Positions 23,590 to 33,567 of a DNA stretch of 64,000 nt are shown here, piece by piece; within the stretch, counting starts at the first letter, position 1, and every line of letters starts with the position of its first letter. Below the pieces are notes generated by a model, which saw only the letters and a list, made by a program, of their open reading frames with translations, ran no database searches and was not told where the DNA came from. Made by a program: the position numbers and the translations under genes. The stretch is from Rhizobium sp. P32RR-XVIII (GTDB lineage: Bacteria; Pseudomonadota; Alphaproteobacteria; Rhizobiales; Rhizobiaceae): the NCBI RefSeq assembly GCF_012641395.1, contig NZ_JABAIH010000002.1, positions 124,001 to 188,000 of the forward strand, written 5' to 3'.

Positions 23590-24015
23590 ATGATCTTACG
23601 CCCGAATACCATGATGGTTTTCTCGCTTGCTATTGCCATGGCACTGTCCTCGTGCGCGACCTCGAAAAGCGGCGGTTCTGGAGGGTTATTTTCCCGGAAG
23701 CCTTCGGCATCGGCCGCTTTCATCACGGCGCTTCAGGGCGGTATCGCCGGGCGCAGTGGCGTAGAGCTGAGCGACAGCGACAAGCAGCGGGCGGTCGAGG
23801 CGGAATATCGTGCGCTCGAAGGCGCTGCCGTCGGCCAGCCGGTCGCCTGGAGCGGACGCAATGCAAGCGGCAGGGTTGTCGCCGCCGCGCCCTATCAGGT
23901 GGGCTCACAGAACTGTCGCCAGTATACGCATACGCTGATCGTTGACGGCAAGGATACCGTTGTGCGCGGCGCAGCGTGCCGCAACGGCGACGGCAGCTGG
24001 TCGCCGCTGGGCTGA
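23590..24015 (+). CDS. Surface-antigen-type outer membrane lipoprotein
   Basis: About 141 residues. Signal with lipobox ALSSC (AMALSSCATSKSGG), then a Gly/Ser linker and FITALQGGIAGRSGVELSDS, QRAVEAEYRALEGAAVGQPV and YRQYTHTLIVDGK-like sequence (QNCRQYTHTLIVDGKDT). This is the 17-kDa surface antigen/glycine-zipper lipoprotein type. MMVFSLAIAMA at 23611 is an equally good start. It follows feuQ by 117 bases and may be part of the same envelope regulon, which is inference. Confidence 0.75.
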   Translation: MILRPNTMMVFSLAIAMALSSCATSKSGGSGGLFSRKPSASAAFITALQGGIAGRSGVELSDSDKQRAVEAEYRALEGAAVGQPVAWSGRNASGRVVAAAPYQVGSQNCRQYTHTLIVDGKDTVVRGAACRNGDGSWSPLG

Positions 24016-24150
24016 ATTTTGACGGGCTGGCGATGCGGTCGCGCACCGGCGGGTCGCTTTCGCTCGTGAAATGCGGCCAAGCGCGTCAAATCTTCGTCAT
24101 TCCGGCTTTGGCAGTTGGAATGATGCCGCGCTTCAAGTATTTGGGCCGGT

Positions 24151-25287
24151 ATGATGTTTTGGATTCTCGTGGCCATTATGACGGCGGCAGTGGCCGCTCT
24201 TCTGCTTTATCCGCTGTTGCGCGGAGCAAAGGCGGCTGACGACGGACGTGCTGGCGAGGCCGCCGTATATCGCGATCAGCTGCGCGAACTCGACCGGGAT
24301 CTGTCCGGCGGGCTGATTACGGCGGAAGAAGCCGAGTATGCGCGGGCGGAAATCGGCCGCAGGCTGATTGCGGTCTCGGCTGTCGAGCCAAAAGAACAGC
24401 ACAAGGCCGCTGGCCAGCATCGCTTCAGCGAAGCGTTCGTTCTCCTGCTGTTGCCGGCGCTCGGGCTCTCTCTTTACATCGCGATGGGCCGACCGGATCT
24501 GCCCTCGCAGCCGCTGGAGGCGCGCCTGGAGAACCCCGGCAACGATATGACGGTCCTCGTTGCGAAAGCCGAACGGCATCTGGCGCAAAACCCGGATGAC
24601 GGCAAGGGCTGGGACGTGCTGGCGCCGATCTATTTCAATACCATGCGCATGGCCGATGCCGAGAACGCCTACCGCAATGCCATCCGCCTGCTTGGGCCGA
24701 GCCCGATCCGTCTCGACGGACTTGCCGAAACCCTGATGGCTGGAGCGAACGGCGTCGTGACCGACGATGCGCGCAAGGTGCTCGAACAGTCGCTGACTCT
24801 GGAGCCTAACAACCCGCGCGCGAAATTCTATGTGGCGCTGAGCATGGAGCAGGCAGGGCGGGCGGCGGATGCGAAAGCAGCCTTCGAGGCTCTGGCAAAG
24901 GAATCTCCTGACGACGCGCCGTGGCTGCCGCTCGTCAACGAGCACATCGCCAAGAACGGCGGCGCTCCGGCGGTGGCGGATGACAAGGCGCCGGGCAACC
25001 CGACGGAAGACGACGTTGCGGCGGCTCGGGACATGAGCAGCGGCGACCGCCAGCAGATGATCCGCGGCATGATCGAGAGCCTCGACGCTAAGCTTTCCGC
25101 AGACCCGAACAATTTCGAAGGGTGGATGCGGCTTGTCCGCTCTTATGCCGTATTGAATGACAAGGATCGCGCGAGCCAGGCACTGAAGCGCGGGCTTGCA
25201 GCGTTTCCGGCAGCGAGCGAGCAGGGCAAGCAGTTGATCGCGCTGGCACATGAGCTGGGTATTGCGGCGGAAGGAATGACGGAATGA
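24151..25287 (+). CDS. ccmI: Cytochrome c maturation protein CcmI (CycH)
   Basis: 378 residues. Apocytochrome chaperone of the haem lyase complex. N-terminal membrane segment ([20 protein letters not shown]), the CcmI motif [34 protein letters not shown], a second membrane segment near residue 100 ([20 protein letters not shown]), then TPR repeats ([20 protein letters not shown]). It is the first gene of a four-gene unit with 4-base overlaps throughout. Known in rhizobia as cycH. Confidence 0.93.
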   Translation: MMFWILVAIMTAAVAALLLYPLLRGAKAADDGRAGEAAVYRDQLRELDRDLSGGLITAEEAEYARAEIGRRLIAVSAVEPKEQHKAAGQHRFSEAFVLLLLPALGLSLYIAMGRPDLPSQPLEARLENPGNDMTVLVAKAERHLAQNPDDGKGWDVLAPIYFNTMRMADAENAYRNAIRLLGPSPIRLDGLAETLMAGANGVVTDDARKVLEQSLTLEPNNPRAKFYVALSMEQAGRAADAKAAFEALAKESPDDAPWLPLVNEHIAKNGGAPAVADDKAPGNPTEDDVAAARDMSSGDRQQMIRGMIESLDAKLSADPNNFEGWMRLVRSYAVLNDKDRASQALKRGLAAFPAASEQGKQLIALAHELGIAAEGMTE

Positions 25288-25736
25288 CGCGCAAGCAGAA
25301 GCGCCTGGCGGTGATCGGCGGCGGCATGAGCTTCATCATTGCCGCGGTGCTGCTTGTCATGTTCGCATTCAGCCAGTCCGTTGCTTATTTTTACATGCCT
25401 GCCGATCTTGCCAAGACGCCGGTGGCGCCGGAGACGCGCATCCGCCTCGGCGGGCTTGTCGGCGAGGGCAGCGTCGTGCGTGGCACGGGTTCGACGGTCG
25501 AATTCGCCGTGACCGACGGCAGCGGCGATGCAGTGAAGGTGAAATATACCGGCATCCTTCCGGATCTTTTCCGCGAAGGCCAGGGCGTGGTCACTGAAGG
25601 CAAGTTCGAAGCCGGCAGCCATGAGTTCGTCGCCGACACCGTGCTTGCGAAGCACGATGAGAAATACATGCCCAAGGAAGTCGCCGACAGGCTGAAGTCG
25701 CAGGGTCTATGGAAGGAAGGCGAGGGCACGCAATGA
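25284..25736 (+). CDS. ccmE: Haem chaperone CcmE (CycJ)
   Basis: 150 residues. Single N-terminal membrane anchor ([20 protein letters not shown]), then the OB-fold [40 protein letters not shown]. The haem-binding site is the invariant His in [11 protein letters not shown] near residue 123. It carries haem from the CcmABCD exporter to the CcmF/H lyase. Confidence 0.95.
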   Translation: MTRKQKRLAVIGGGMSFIIAAVLLVMFAFSQSVAYFYMPADLAKTPVAPETRIRLGGLVGEGSVVRGTGSTVEFAVTDGSGDAVKVKYTGILPDLFREGQGVVTEGKFEAGSHEFVADTVLAKHDEKYMPKEVADRLKSQGLWKEGEGTQ

Positions 25737-27721
25737 TCATCGAGATTGGGCATTACGCACTCGTTCTGGCGCTGGCGGCGGCGATCGTTGTTTCGATCGT
25801 GCCGGCGATTGGCGCGCGCAGGCTCGACCGGGCGATGATGGATGTCGCGCCGCTCGGCTCCGTGGTGCTGTTCGGGCTGGTGGCCTTCTCGTTCGGCGTT
25901 CTGACCTATGCGCACGTCGTTTCAGACTTCTCCGTCAAGAACGTCTGGGAGAACTCGCATTCGCTGGTGCCGCTGATCTACAAATATTCGGGCGTCTGGG
26001 GCAATCACGAAGGCTCGATGATGCTGTGGCTGCTGATCCTCGCGCTGTTCAGCGCGCTGGTCGCGGTCTTCGGGGGCAATTTGCCGGATACCCTCAAGGC
26101 CAATGTGCTTTCGGTGCAGGCGTGGATTTCGGTTGCTTTCATCCTCTTCATTCTGCTGACGTCAAACCCGTTCATCCGCCTCGATCCGGCGCCGGCAGAG
26201 GGACGCGACCTCAATCCGGTACTGCAGGATGTCGGTCTCGCGATCCATCCGCCGCTGCTCTATCTGGGATATGTCGGTTTTTCGATTTGCTTTTCCTTCG
26301 CGGTCGCCGCGCTCATGGAGGGCCGCATCGATGCGGCATGGGCGCGCTGGGTGCGTCCCTGGACGCTTGCCGCCTGGACCTTCCTGACGCTCGGCATCGC
26401 AATGGGTTCCTACTGGGCCTATTACGAGCTCGGCTGGGGCGGCTGGTGGTTCTGGGATCCGGTCGAGAACGCCTCCTTCATGCCGTGGCTGGCGGGAACG
26501 GCGCTGCTGCATTCGGCGCTGGTGATGGAAAAGCGCGAGGCGCTGAAGATCTGGACCGTGCTGCTGGCGATCCTGACATTCTCGCTCTCGCTGATGGGTA
26601 CCTTCCTGGTGCGCTCCGGCGTGCTGACCTCGGTTCATGCATTTGCGAGCGATCCGAGCCGCGGCGTCTTCATCCTGTGCATTCTGATGATCTTCATCGG
26701 CGGCGCGCTTTCGCTGTTTGCCTTCCGTGCGCCCCTTTTGAGTGCGGGCGGGCTTTTCGCACCGATCTCGCGCGAAGGTGCACTGGTGCTCAACAATCTC
26801 ATCCTCACGGTCGCATGTGGCACGGTGCTGACCGGCACCCTCTATCCGCTGCTGTTGGAAACATTGACTGGCGATAAGATTTCCGTTGGCCCGCCGTTCT
26901 TCAACATGACTTTCGGCCTGCTGATGGCGCCATTGCTGCTGGTCGTGCCGTTCGGGCCGCTGCTTGCATGGAAGCGCGGCGATCTGCTTGGCGTGATGCA
27001 GAGGCTCTATGTGGTTGCCGCACTGGCTTTCGCGGCAGCGCTGGTCTTTTTCTATGTCGAGCATGGCGGACCGGTGTTGTCTGTTCTTGGGCTTGCGGCG
27101 GGGCTGTTCCTCGTCTTCGGTGCTGTTGCCGACCTCTGGTATCGCGCGGGCATCGGCAAGGTGGCGAGAGAAGTCGCATGGCGGCGGCTTTCCGGCCTGC
27201 CGCGGTCGGCTTTCGGCACGGCACTGGCACATGCCGGGCTGGGCGTCACCGTTCTCGGCATTGTCGCCGTGACGACGTTTGCGACCGAGCATGTGCTTGA
27301 AATGAAGCCCGGCGAAACCACGGAGGCGGGCGGCTACAGCATCCATTTCGACGGCATGCAACCGGCGACAGGTCCGAACTACAAGGAAGATCGCGCACAC
27401 TTCAGCATCCGTCGCGGCGGCGTTGAGGTTGCGGATGTCTGGTCGGCAAAGCGCGTCTATGTCGCCCAGCAGATGCCGACCACCGAAGCGGGTATCCTGA
27501 CCTTCGGGCTCAGCCAGCTCTACGTTTCGCTTGGCGATGCAACCAACGACGGCGGCATTGTCGTTCGCATCTGGTGGAAGCCGTTCATTCTTTGCATCTG
27601 GGGCGGGGCGCTGATCATGGCGATCGGCGGCTTCGTGTCGCTCAGCGACCGGCGTCTTCGGGTCGGTGCGCCGCGCCGCAAGGCAAGAGCGGTCCCCGCA
27701 GTGATGGAGCCGGCAGAATGA
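25733..27721 (+). CDS. ccmF: Haem lyase subunit CcmF (CycK)
   Basis: 662 residues from ATG 25733, overlapping ccmE by 4 bases. Polytopic membrane protein. The haem-handling Trp-rich motif is [19 protein letters not shown] at about residue 232. [20 protein letters not shown] and [20 protein letters not shown] are further conserved blocks holding His ligands, and [17 protein letters not shown] follows. The periplasmic domain near the C-terminus ([20 protein letters not shown]) is present. Complete. Confidence 0.95.
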   Translation: MIIEIGHYALVLALAAAIVVSIVPAIGARRLDRAMMDVAPLGSVVLFGLVAFSFGVLTYAHVVSDFSVKNVWENSHSLVPLIYKYSGVWGNHEGSMMLWLLILALFSALVAVFGGNLPDTLKANVLSVQAWISVAFILFILLTSNPFIRLDPAPAEGRDLNPVLQDVGLAIHPPLLYLGYVGFSICFSFAVAALMEGRIDAAWARWVRPWTLAAWTFLTLGIAMGSYWAYYELGWGGWWFWDPVENASFMPWLAGTALLHSALVMEKREALKIWTVLLAILTFSLSLMGTFLVRSGVLTSVHAFASDPSRGVFILCILMIFIGGALSLFAFRAPLLSAGGLFAPISREGALVLNNLILTVACGTVLTGTLYPLLLETLTGDKISVGPPFFNMTFGLLMAPLLLVVPFGPLLAWKRGDLLGVMQRLYVVAALAFAAALVFFYVEHGGPVLSVLGLAAGLFLVFGAVADLWYRAGIGKVAREVAWRRLSGLPRSAFGTALAHAGLGVTVLGIVAVTTFATEHVLEMKPGETTEAGGYSIHFDGMQPATGPNYKEDRAHFSIRRGGVEVADVWSAKRVYVAQQMPTTEAGILTFGLSQLYVSLGDATNDGGIVVRIWWKPFILCIWGGALIMAIGGFVSLSDRRLRVGAPRRKARAVPAVMEPAE

Positions 27722-28191
27722 TCCGGGGGATCGTCCTAGCAATCGTTCTGTTTCTTACTGCAGTTCCGGCCTTCGCCGTGAACCCGGACGAGGTACTCGC
27801 CAACCCCGCTCTGGAGGCCCGAGCCAGGGCGCTTTCTGCCAAGCTGCGCTGCATGGTCTGCCAGAACCAGTCGATCGACGATTCCAATGCCGATCTCGCC
27901 AAGGACCTGCGGCTTCTGGTGCGCGAGCGCCTGACCGACGGCGATACGGACGAACAGGTCCTGAACTACATCGTTTCGCGCTATGGCGAATTCGTGCTTC
28001 TGAAGCCCCGGTTGAGCGTTCGAACGGTTCTGCTTTGGGGCGCCCCCATTGTGCTGATTGTCGCCGGGGGCATTTCGCTGCTCATTTTCGCCAGGCGGCG
28101 GGCTGGCAAGCCGACCGGAAGCCGGTTGACGGCGGAGGAACGGGCGCGGCTTGACGAACTGCTTGGCCCGCGGTCCGATCGGACATCCTGA
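27718..28191 (+). CDS. ccmH: Cytochrome c maturation protein CcmH (CycL)
   Basis: 157 residues from ATG 27718. Signal peptide ([16 protein letters not shown]), the redox pair Cys in [20 protein letters not shown] that reduces apocytochrome thiols, [20 protein letters not shown], then a membrane anchor ([20 protein letters not shown]) and a short cytoplasmic tail. It closes the ccm unit. No clear terminator follows before the cyclase gene. Confidence 0.94.
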   Translation: MIRGIVLAIVLFLTAVPAFAVNPDEVLANPALEARARALSAKLRCMVCQNQSIDDSNADLAKDLRLLVRERLTDGDTDEQVLNYIVSRYGEFVLLKPRLSVRTVLLWGAPIVLIVAGGISLLIFARRRAGKPTGSRLTAEERARLDELLGPRSDRTS

Positions 28192-28266
28192 AAGTTTGAG
28201 CCTTGAAAGGCTCCAATGGTCTCACCAATCAACCTGCGGTAAGATGCTCACGGGGTCCATTCGCAT

Positions 28267-30483
28267 GTGGGCAAGACCATGGAGCGCCGCCTCGCAGCAA
28301 TCCTGATCGCTGATGTCGCCGGCTACAGTCACTTGAGCCAGATCGACGAGGTTGGCACGCGTCGCCGCTTTCAGGCGGACATGGAGGACATCTTCCGGCC
28401 CAAGATCACCGAACATCACGGACGGCTGGTTAAGACCATGGGTGACGGTCTTCTTGTCGAATTTCACAGCGTCGTCGATGCGTTACACTGCGCAATTGAT
28501 GTGCAGCGCGAGAAGGCCTTGCGAAATGCGGGCGTCGATCCGGCTCCGCGGCTTTATTTCCGCATCGGCGTCAATCTTGGCGATATCATTGTCGAAGGCG
28601 ATGATATTCACGGCGATGGCGTCAACATCGCCGACCGCATCCAGGCGCTGGCCGACCGGGGCGGCATCGCCATCTCCGGCACGACCTACGATCAGGTAAA
28701 GACCAAGCTTGACGTCGGCTATATCTCGCTCGGCAGGCAGAAAGTGAGGAGCATTGCCGAACCGATACGGGTTTACCAGGTAGTCCTTGATGCGAAGACG
28801 GGGCGAACTGTCGTCAAGCGCCTGCGAAAACCTGTCGGTCTCGCAGCTGCCGTTGCATTTCTGCTGCTTGCGGGTGCTGCAGCCTATTGGTGGCAGCCTT
28901 GGGAGCTTGGCCAGGCGCCAGCGCTCATCGAGCGCTTCGCCTATCCACTGCCGGACAAGCCATCGGTCGCGGTGCTGCCGTTCATCAATGTCAGCGGCGA
29001 TTCAGAGCAGGATCATCTGGCAGAGGGGCTTACCGACGACCTGATCACCGAGCTGTCCAAGGTTTCCGGTCTTTTCGTCATCGCCAGGCACTCGGTTTTT
29101 GCCGTTCAAAACGGTACAGCCAAGATCCAAGACGTGGCGGCGGAGCTCGGCGTGCACTACGTGCTCGAGGGCACGTTGCAGCGCGCTGGCACGCGCTTGC
29201 GGATCAATGTCAAGCTGATTGACGCGCTGACCGGACTTTCGATGTGGGCCGAGCGCTACGATCGTCAGTATGCCGATTTGTTTGCGGTTCAGGACGACGT
29301 CATCGGCAAAATCATCTCGGCGCTCGAGATAGAGCTCAACGACGTCGAGCGCACCCAACTGGAGCGGATACCGACCGACAACCTGGAAGCCTATGATTAT
29401 TACATGAGGGCGGAACAGGAGGGCCTCGTCTATAGCGACGTAGATACCTACCGCCGCACACTGTCATACTATCAGAAGGCGATCGACCTCGATCCCAATT
29501 TCGCCGACGCGCATGCGGGTATTGCGCGCGTCGCGGTCGATGTCTGGCGTAACGACTATAATTTCCTCTGGTCAGCGGCAGTCGCCCGCAAGATCGCCTA
29601 CGACGCCGCCGGGCAGGCGCTCAAGCTGGACCCCAAAAATGCGCGAGCTCACACGGTTCTCGCCCTGTTGCAGCTGGTTGATGGGCGCCCGGTGGAGGCG
29701 CGGGAATCGGCAACCCGGGCCGTGGAGATGCAACCCAATAGCGCGGAGGCCTTCGGCAATCTCGCCCTGATCCTTGCTCATACCGGGGATCATGAACAGG
29801 CGGTTGTCGAGATGGAAAAGGCTCTTCGGCTCGATCCTGCGCCAACGGCGAGTTTTCGACTGCTGGCGGGAATCGTCTTCTACACTGCGCGCGACAGCAG
29901 GCGCGCGATTCCTCTGATCGAGGCTGCGCGGGACGCCCTGCCCAATGCGGAGGCTGCACGCGAGTACCTGACGGCAGCCTATGCCTATGAAGGGGATCGG
30001 GTGCGCGGGGCCCAGGAAAAGGCCAAGCTTCTGGAGCTGTTTCCGGAGAGCAATCTCACTTACTACAGCTATCTCTACGATTACTGGCGCCCAGAAGATC
30101 TGGAGCACCACCTGACGGGATTGCGCGCTGCCGGTATTCCCGAATGGCCCTTCGGATTCGCCGCATCAGAAGCGGATCAGCTCAACGCCGACGCTTTGCG
30201 CGACCTGATCAACAACAAGACGTGGAGCGGGAAACACAAGAACGGAACGGCATTCGTCCAGTTTTTCGACAATGCCGGCAATACCGCATACCGCAGTGCA
30301 AATACCAATATCACCGGGACGGTCGAGGTGCAGGGAAACAGGCTGTGCGAGAGGTTCGGCGGCTATTTTCTCGATCGCATGGTGTGCGGCAAGATCTACA
30401 AAAACAAGGACGCCGGACAAGCCGGCGCCCACTATGTGCATGTCACCGCGCAAGCACTCAAGTTCTTCTCACTCGTACCCTGA
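28267..30483 (+). CDS. Class III adenylate cyclase with TolB-like and TPR domains
   Basis: 738 residues from GTG 28267 (ATG 28279 is possible). Catalytic domain about 5-165: RRLAAILIADVAGYSHLSQI (metal Asp), KTMGDGLLVEFHSVVDALHC, RIGVNLGDIIVEGDDIHGDG, NIADRIQALADRGGIAI. A membrane segment at about 180-200 (LAAAVAFLLLAGAAAYWW) follows. A TolB-like domain comes next (PSVAVLPFINVSGDSEQDHL, AEGLTDDLITELSKVSGLF), then TPRs (LSYYQKAIDLDPNFADAHAG, EKALRLDPAPTASFR). This architecture is expanded in rhizobia. Here the cyclase is cytoplasmic and the TPR part likely periplasmic. The signal sensed is unknown. It converges on the YHS gene with only 2 bases between stops. Confidence 0.9.
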   Translation: MGKTMERRLAAILIADVAGYSHLSQIDEVGTRRRFQADMEDIFRPKITEHHGRLVKTMGDGLLVEFHSVVDALHCAIDVQREKALRNAGVDPAPRLYFRIGVNLGDIIVEGDDIHGDGVNIADRIQALADRGGIAISGTTYDQVKTKLDVGYISLGRQKVRSIAEPIRVYQVVLDAKTGRTVVKRLRKPVGLAAAVAFLLLAGAAAYWWQPWELGQAPALIERFAYPLPDKPSVAVLPFINVSGDSEQDHLAEGLTDDLITELSKVSGLFVIARHSVFAVQNGTAKIQDVAAELGVHYVLEGTLQRAGTRLRINVKLIDALTGLSMWAERYDRQYADLFAVQDDVIGKIISALEIELNDVERTQLERIPTDNLEAYDYYMRAEQEGLVYSDVDTYRRTLSYYQKAIDLDPNFADAHAGIARVAVDVWRNDYNFLWSAAVARKIAYDAAGQALKLDPKNARAHTVLALLQLVDGRPVEARESATRAVEMQPNSAEAFGNLALILAHTGDHEQAVVEMEKALRLDPAPTASFRLLAGIVFYTARDSRRAIPLIEAARDALPNAEAAREYLTAAYAYEGDRVRGAQEKAKLLELFPESNLTYYSYLYDYWRPEDLEHHLTGLRAAGIPEWPFGFAASEADQLNADALRDLINNKTWSGKHKNGTAFVQFFDNAGNTAYRSANTNITGTVEVQGNRLCERFGGYFLDRMVCGKIYKNKDAGQAGAHYVHVTAQALKFFSLVP

Positions 30484-30485
30484 AT

Positions 30486-31004
30486 TCAGTTGGCTGGCAT
30501 ATGCTGCCAGTCCTTATGCATCTTGTCGGAAATCAGGGTGTTCTGCACTTCCGACCAATGCTTCTGGGAATCGACGACTTTGGTTGGCTTCTTTTCAAAG
30601 CCGTCTGCGGCGCCGGGGTCATAGCTCAGATAGAGCTTGCCCTCTATGATCCTCCATGCCTTCGGGTCGATGTTGGTCGTAACCGTTCCGAAGGAAACGC
30701 CGTCGGCGCAATACCCGCCATATTGGGGAGCATACTTGCCGGGATCAGCAACGAAGAGGTCGCGGTTCTCGGCGCTGGCGAAATACCACTCGGCACCCAG
30801 CCAGCGATGCGAATATTGCGGAGATCCTTCCACGGCTTTGTTCTGCGTGAAGTAGGCCACCGGATCGTAGCCCTTGATGGCCACGTCTCCAAAATACCCG
30901 GTGTTCACGGGCTCTTCCGCCGTCGCCGGTTGCCCGAGCGCGAAAACGATCGCGGCACCGACTATCATCGAGGCGATAAAGCCTGTCTTTCTGCGATATG
31001 CCAT
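30486..31004 (-). CDS. Exported YHS-domain protein
   Basis: 172 residues from ATG 31004 (GGAGAATGGACAC upstream). Signal peptide about 1-32 (TGFIASMIVGAAIVFALGQP, then ATAEEPV). The YHS domain is AIKGYDPVAYFTQNKAVEGS, SHRWLGAEWYFASAENRDLF and PGKYAPQYGGYCADGVSFG. YHS domains bind metals, often Cu; the single Cys in GGYCADG is typical. TNIDPKAWRIIEGKLYLSYD follows. Probably a periplasmic metal or redox protein. It is 29 bases downstream of the ankyrin gene and probably co-transcribed. Confidence 0.85.
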   Translation of the reverse strand: MAYRRKTGFIASMIVGAAIVFALGQPATAEEPVNTGYFGDVAIKGYDPVAYFTQNKAVEGSPQYSHRWLGAEWYFASAENRDLFVADPGKYAPQYGGYCADGVSFGTVTTNIDPKAWRIIEGKLYLSYDPGAADGFEKKPTKVVDSQKHWSEVQNTLISDKMHKDWQHMPAN

Positions 31005-31033
31005 GTGTCCATTCTCCCGGTTCGGGCGAAGCG

Positions 31034-31642
31034 CTATTTCCGCTTCGTGCACTCGCCATACAGCCAGTCTCCGACCAGTTCGGTCGGCTGGCAGACGGCG
31101 CCCGCTTTCAAAAGCAGATCGGCGGCGTCCCAATGGGACCGCCATCCGGCTTGCGTCAACGGCGTGTAGCCGTTGCGTTCCTTCGCCTCTATGTTTGCCT
31201 TCTGCGCGACGAGAAAGGCGACGACATCAGCATGACCTTCTTCGGCAGCGGCATGTAGCGGCGACATGTGGTAGAAATTCTTGTCGTCGTTGACGAGTGC
31301 GCCCTTCGATACGAGCAATTCGACGACTTCGAGATTTCCGCCGTAGGCGGCAGCATGCAATGCCGTAAGACCGCCCTTGTTCCTGATTTCGATATCGGCG
31401 CCCTTCTCCAGCAGAAGAGCCACGATATCCGCGTGTCCTCCAAGAGCCGCGATCATCAACGGCGGCTCTCCCGACTCGTTCGGTTCGGCAATATTGGCTC
31501 CCTGATCGATAAGCTGCCCCACACGCTCGCGGTCACCGTTCCGCGCCGCGTCGTGTAACGGCCCGGCCCAGGCCATCGAGACCCCAAGCAACAGTCCTAG
31601 CATCGATGTGCCGACGACCCTCATCGCGCGCCTCGCCAACAT
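31034..31642 (-). CDS. Exported ankyrin-repeat protein
   Basis: 202 residues. Signal peptide (RVVGTSMLGLLLGVSMAWAG), then about four ankyrin repeats: GPLHDAARNGDRERVGQLID, EPPLMIAALGGHADIVALLL, LTALHAAAYGGNLEVVELLV and MSPLHAAAEEGHADVVAFLV, plus YTPLTQAGWRSHWDAADLLL. Short Cys-containing tail (CQPTELVGDWLYGECTKRK). Probably a periplasmic protein-binding scaffold; the partner may be the YHS protein encoded next, by context only. ATG 31624 is an alternative start. Confidence 0.85.
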   Translation of the reverse strand: MLARRAMRVVGTSMLGLLLGVSMAWAGPLHDAARNGDRERVGQLIDQGANIAEPNESGEPPLMIAALGGHADIVALLLEKGADIEIRNKGGLTALHAAAYGGNLEVVELLVSKGALVNDDKNFYHMSPLHAAAEEGHADVVAFLVAQKANIEAKERNGYTPLTQAGWRSHWDAADLLLKAGAVCQPTELVGDWLYGECTKRK

Positions 31643-31843
31643 ACGGCCTCTGAGCAGAAGTATATTTAAGATATCATGAATATATTGCGCGGATCAAGGA
31701 TCGCAGCCGCTCAGCCTCTTCGCACCGCCTGTCCTGGCGGCTGGTGAGGGCGCTATCGTACATTACCAAATTTTCATGGACCAGACAGTTCGCAGTAATG
31801 TGAAGGATACTATATCGTTGGTCATCGACCGGTCCGGCTCCAG

Positions 31844-31891
31844 CCGGAACGAAAAACAAAAACCAGACCGGAACGAAAGACAAAAACAAGA
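31844..31891 (+). repeat. 24-base tandem repeat in degP leader
   Basis: Two adjacent 24-base units (31844-31867 and 31868-31891), each beginning CCGGAACGAAA, match at 22 of 24 positions. They are A-rich and end directly before the degP ribosome site (AGAAGGTACC), so they are probably in the 5' leader. Confidence 0.75.
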
Positions 31892-31904
31892 GAAGGTACC
31901 AAGA

Positions 31905-33482
31905 ATGATAAAGACCCCCTCCGTCAGTACCATGCTGAAGGCTTCTACGGTCGCAGGTCTCGCTGCAGCAGTATTCGCGACTGCCGCGCCGCTTGAGATC
32001 ACGCGTGCCTATGCTGAAGCCGTCAACGTCCAGGCTCCATCAGTCCCGAGCTTTGCAAACGTCGTCGATGCCGTGTCTCCCGCCGTCGTTTCGGTTCGCG
32101 TCGAATCGCGCATCAATCCCGCCGCGGACAACAGCGATGGTTTTGCTTTCGACTTCAACGGCCGCGGCTTTGACGATCTTCCCGACGATCATCCCCTGAA
32201 GCGCTTCTTCAAACAGTTCGGCGAGCAGGGGAAAAACGGTCCCCACGGCGGTCAGAACGACAGGAAGTTCGGCCAGCGCGATGGTCAGCGTGATGGTAAG
32301 GGCCGCCTGCGCCCGGTCGCGCAAGGCTCCGGCTTCTTCATTTCCGAAGATGGCTACATCGTCACCAACAACCACGTGGTTTCCGATGGCTCGGCTTTTG
32401 TTGTCGTCCTGAACGATGGCAGCGAGCTGGATGCCAAGCTGATCGGCAAGGACCCGCGGACCGACCTCGCCGTTCTCAAGGTTGACGCCAAGGGCCGCAA
32501 GTTCACCTATGTCAACTGGGCAGACGACAATGGCGTTCGCGTCGGCGACTGGGTGGTTGCAGTCGGCAACCCGTTCGGCCTCGGCGGCACGGTGACCGCG
32601 GGCATCATTTCTGCCCGTGGCCGCGACATCGGCTCCGGTCCGTATGACGATTACCTGCAGGTCGACGCGGCGGTGAACCGCGGCAACTCCGGTGGTCCGA
32701 CCTTCAACCTCAGTGGTCAGGTCGTCGGCATCAACACCGCGATCTTCTCGCCATCGGGCGGCAGCGTCGGCATCGCCTTTGCAATTCCGGCCTCGACGGC
32801 CAAGGATGTCGTTGCCGACCTGATGAAGGACGGTTCGGTTTCCCGCGGCTATCTCGGCGTACAGATCCAGCCTGTTACCAAGGATATCGCCGACTCGCTC
32901 GGTCTGTCGGAAGCAAATGGCGCATTGGTCGTCTCTGCCCAGGACGGTACCCCTGGTCAGAAGGCAGGGATGAAGGCGGGTGATGTTGTGACCGCCGTCA
33001 ATGGTGAACCTGTCAAGGACGCCCGCGATCTCAGCCGCCGCATCGGTGCCATGCAGCCGGGCAGCAAGGTCGAGCTCTCGGTGTGGCGCGACGGCAAGGC
33101 TCAGTCCGTCACCGTCGACCTCGGCACGCTTCCGGATGACCAGAAGGATGCGTCCAATGATGACGGCGATCAGACGCCGCAGCAGCCTGAGGCGCCGGCT
33201 TCCGAGAAGGCGCTTGCGGATCTGGGCCTGACCGTCGGCCCGTCCGATGATGGCAAGGGTCTGACGATTACGGGCATCGACCCTGACTCGGATGCTGCCG
33301 ACAAGGGCATCAAGGAAGGCGAGACGATTACCTCGGTGAACAACCAGCAGGTCTCGAATGCCGACGACGTCGTCAAGGTTCTCAACCAGGCGAAGAAGGA
33401 CGGCCGCACCCGGGCACTCTTCCAGATCCAGTCCAAGGAAGGCAGCCGGTTCGTGGCTCTGCCGATCAACGGTCAGGGCTAA
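31905..33482 (+). CDS. degP: Periplasmic serine protease DegP/HtrA
   Basis: 525 residues from ATG 31905, with AGAAGG upstream. Signal peptide up to about residue 35. Protease triad: His in VTNNHVVSDG (about 155), Asp in DPRTDLAVLKV (about 186), Ser in NRGNSGGPTFN (about 259). An insertion rich in charged and Gly residues (GEQGKNGPHGGQNDRKFGQR) forms the LA-loop. PDZ1 is GYLGVQIQPVTKDIADSLGL and PDZ2 is ADLGLTVGPSDDGKGLTITG. It degrades or refolds misfolded envelope proteins. A two-component pair follows, probably one stress module. Confidence 0.95.
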   Translation: MIKTPSVSTMLKASTVAGLAAAVFATAAPLEITRAYAEAVNVQAPSVPSFANVVDAVSPAVVSVRVESRINPAADNSDGFAFDFNGRGFDDLPDDHPLKRFFKQFGEQGKNGPHGGQNDRKFGQRDGQRDGKGRLRPVAQGSGFFISEDGYIVTNNHVVSDGSAFVVVLNDGSELDAKLIGKDPRTDLAVLKVDAKGRKFTYVNWADDNGVRVGDWVVAVGNPFGLGGTVTAGIISARGRDIGSGPYDDYLQVDAAVNRGNSGGPTFNLSGQVVGINTAIFSPSGGSVGIAFAIPASTAKDVVADLMKDGSVSRGYLGVQIQPVTKDIADSLGLSEANGALVVSAQDGTPGQKAGMKAGDVVTAVNGEPVKDARDLSRRIGAMQPGSKVELSVWRDGKAQSVTVDLGTLPDDQKDASNDDGDQTPQQPEAPASEKALADLGLTVGPSDDGKGLTITGIDPDSDAADKGIKEGETITSVNNQQVSNADDVVKVLNQAKKDGRTRALFQIQSKEGSRFVALPINGQG

Positions 33483-33506
33483 TCCCCTCCTTGATCTGAA
33501 AAAGGA

Positions 33507-33535
33507 AGCCGCGCGTTCCCAACCTTCGCGCGGCT
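33507..33535 (+). terminator. Terminator-like hairpin after degP
   Basis: AGCCGCGCG (33507-33515) and CGCGCGGCT (33527-33535), 11-base loop, then CCCTTTCCG. The T tract is weak. It separates degP from the response-regulator gene starting at 33568, so it may be an attenuator. Confidence 0.55.
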
Positions 33536-33567
33536 CCCTTTCCGTATCCTTTTCAGGGACGACCTCG

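Noticed and set aside
26162..27742. 526-codon minus-strand frame opposite ccmF
   Set aside because: Arg/Gln/His-rich shadow; ccmF motifs are unambiguous.
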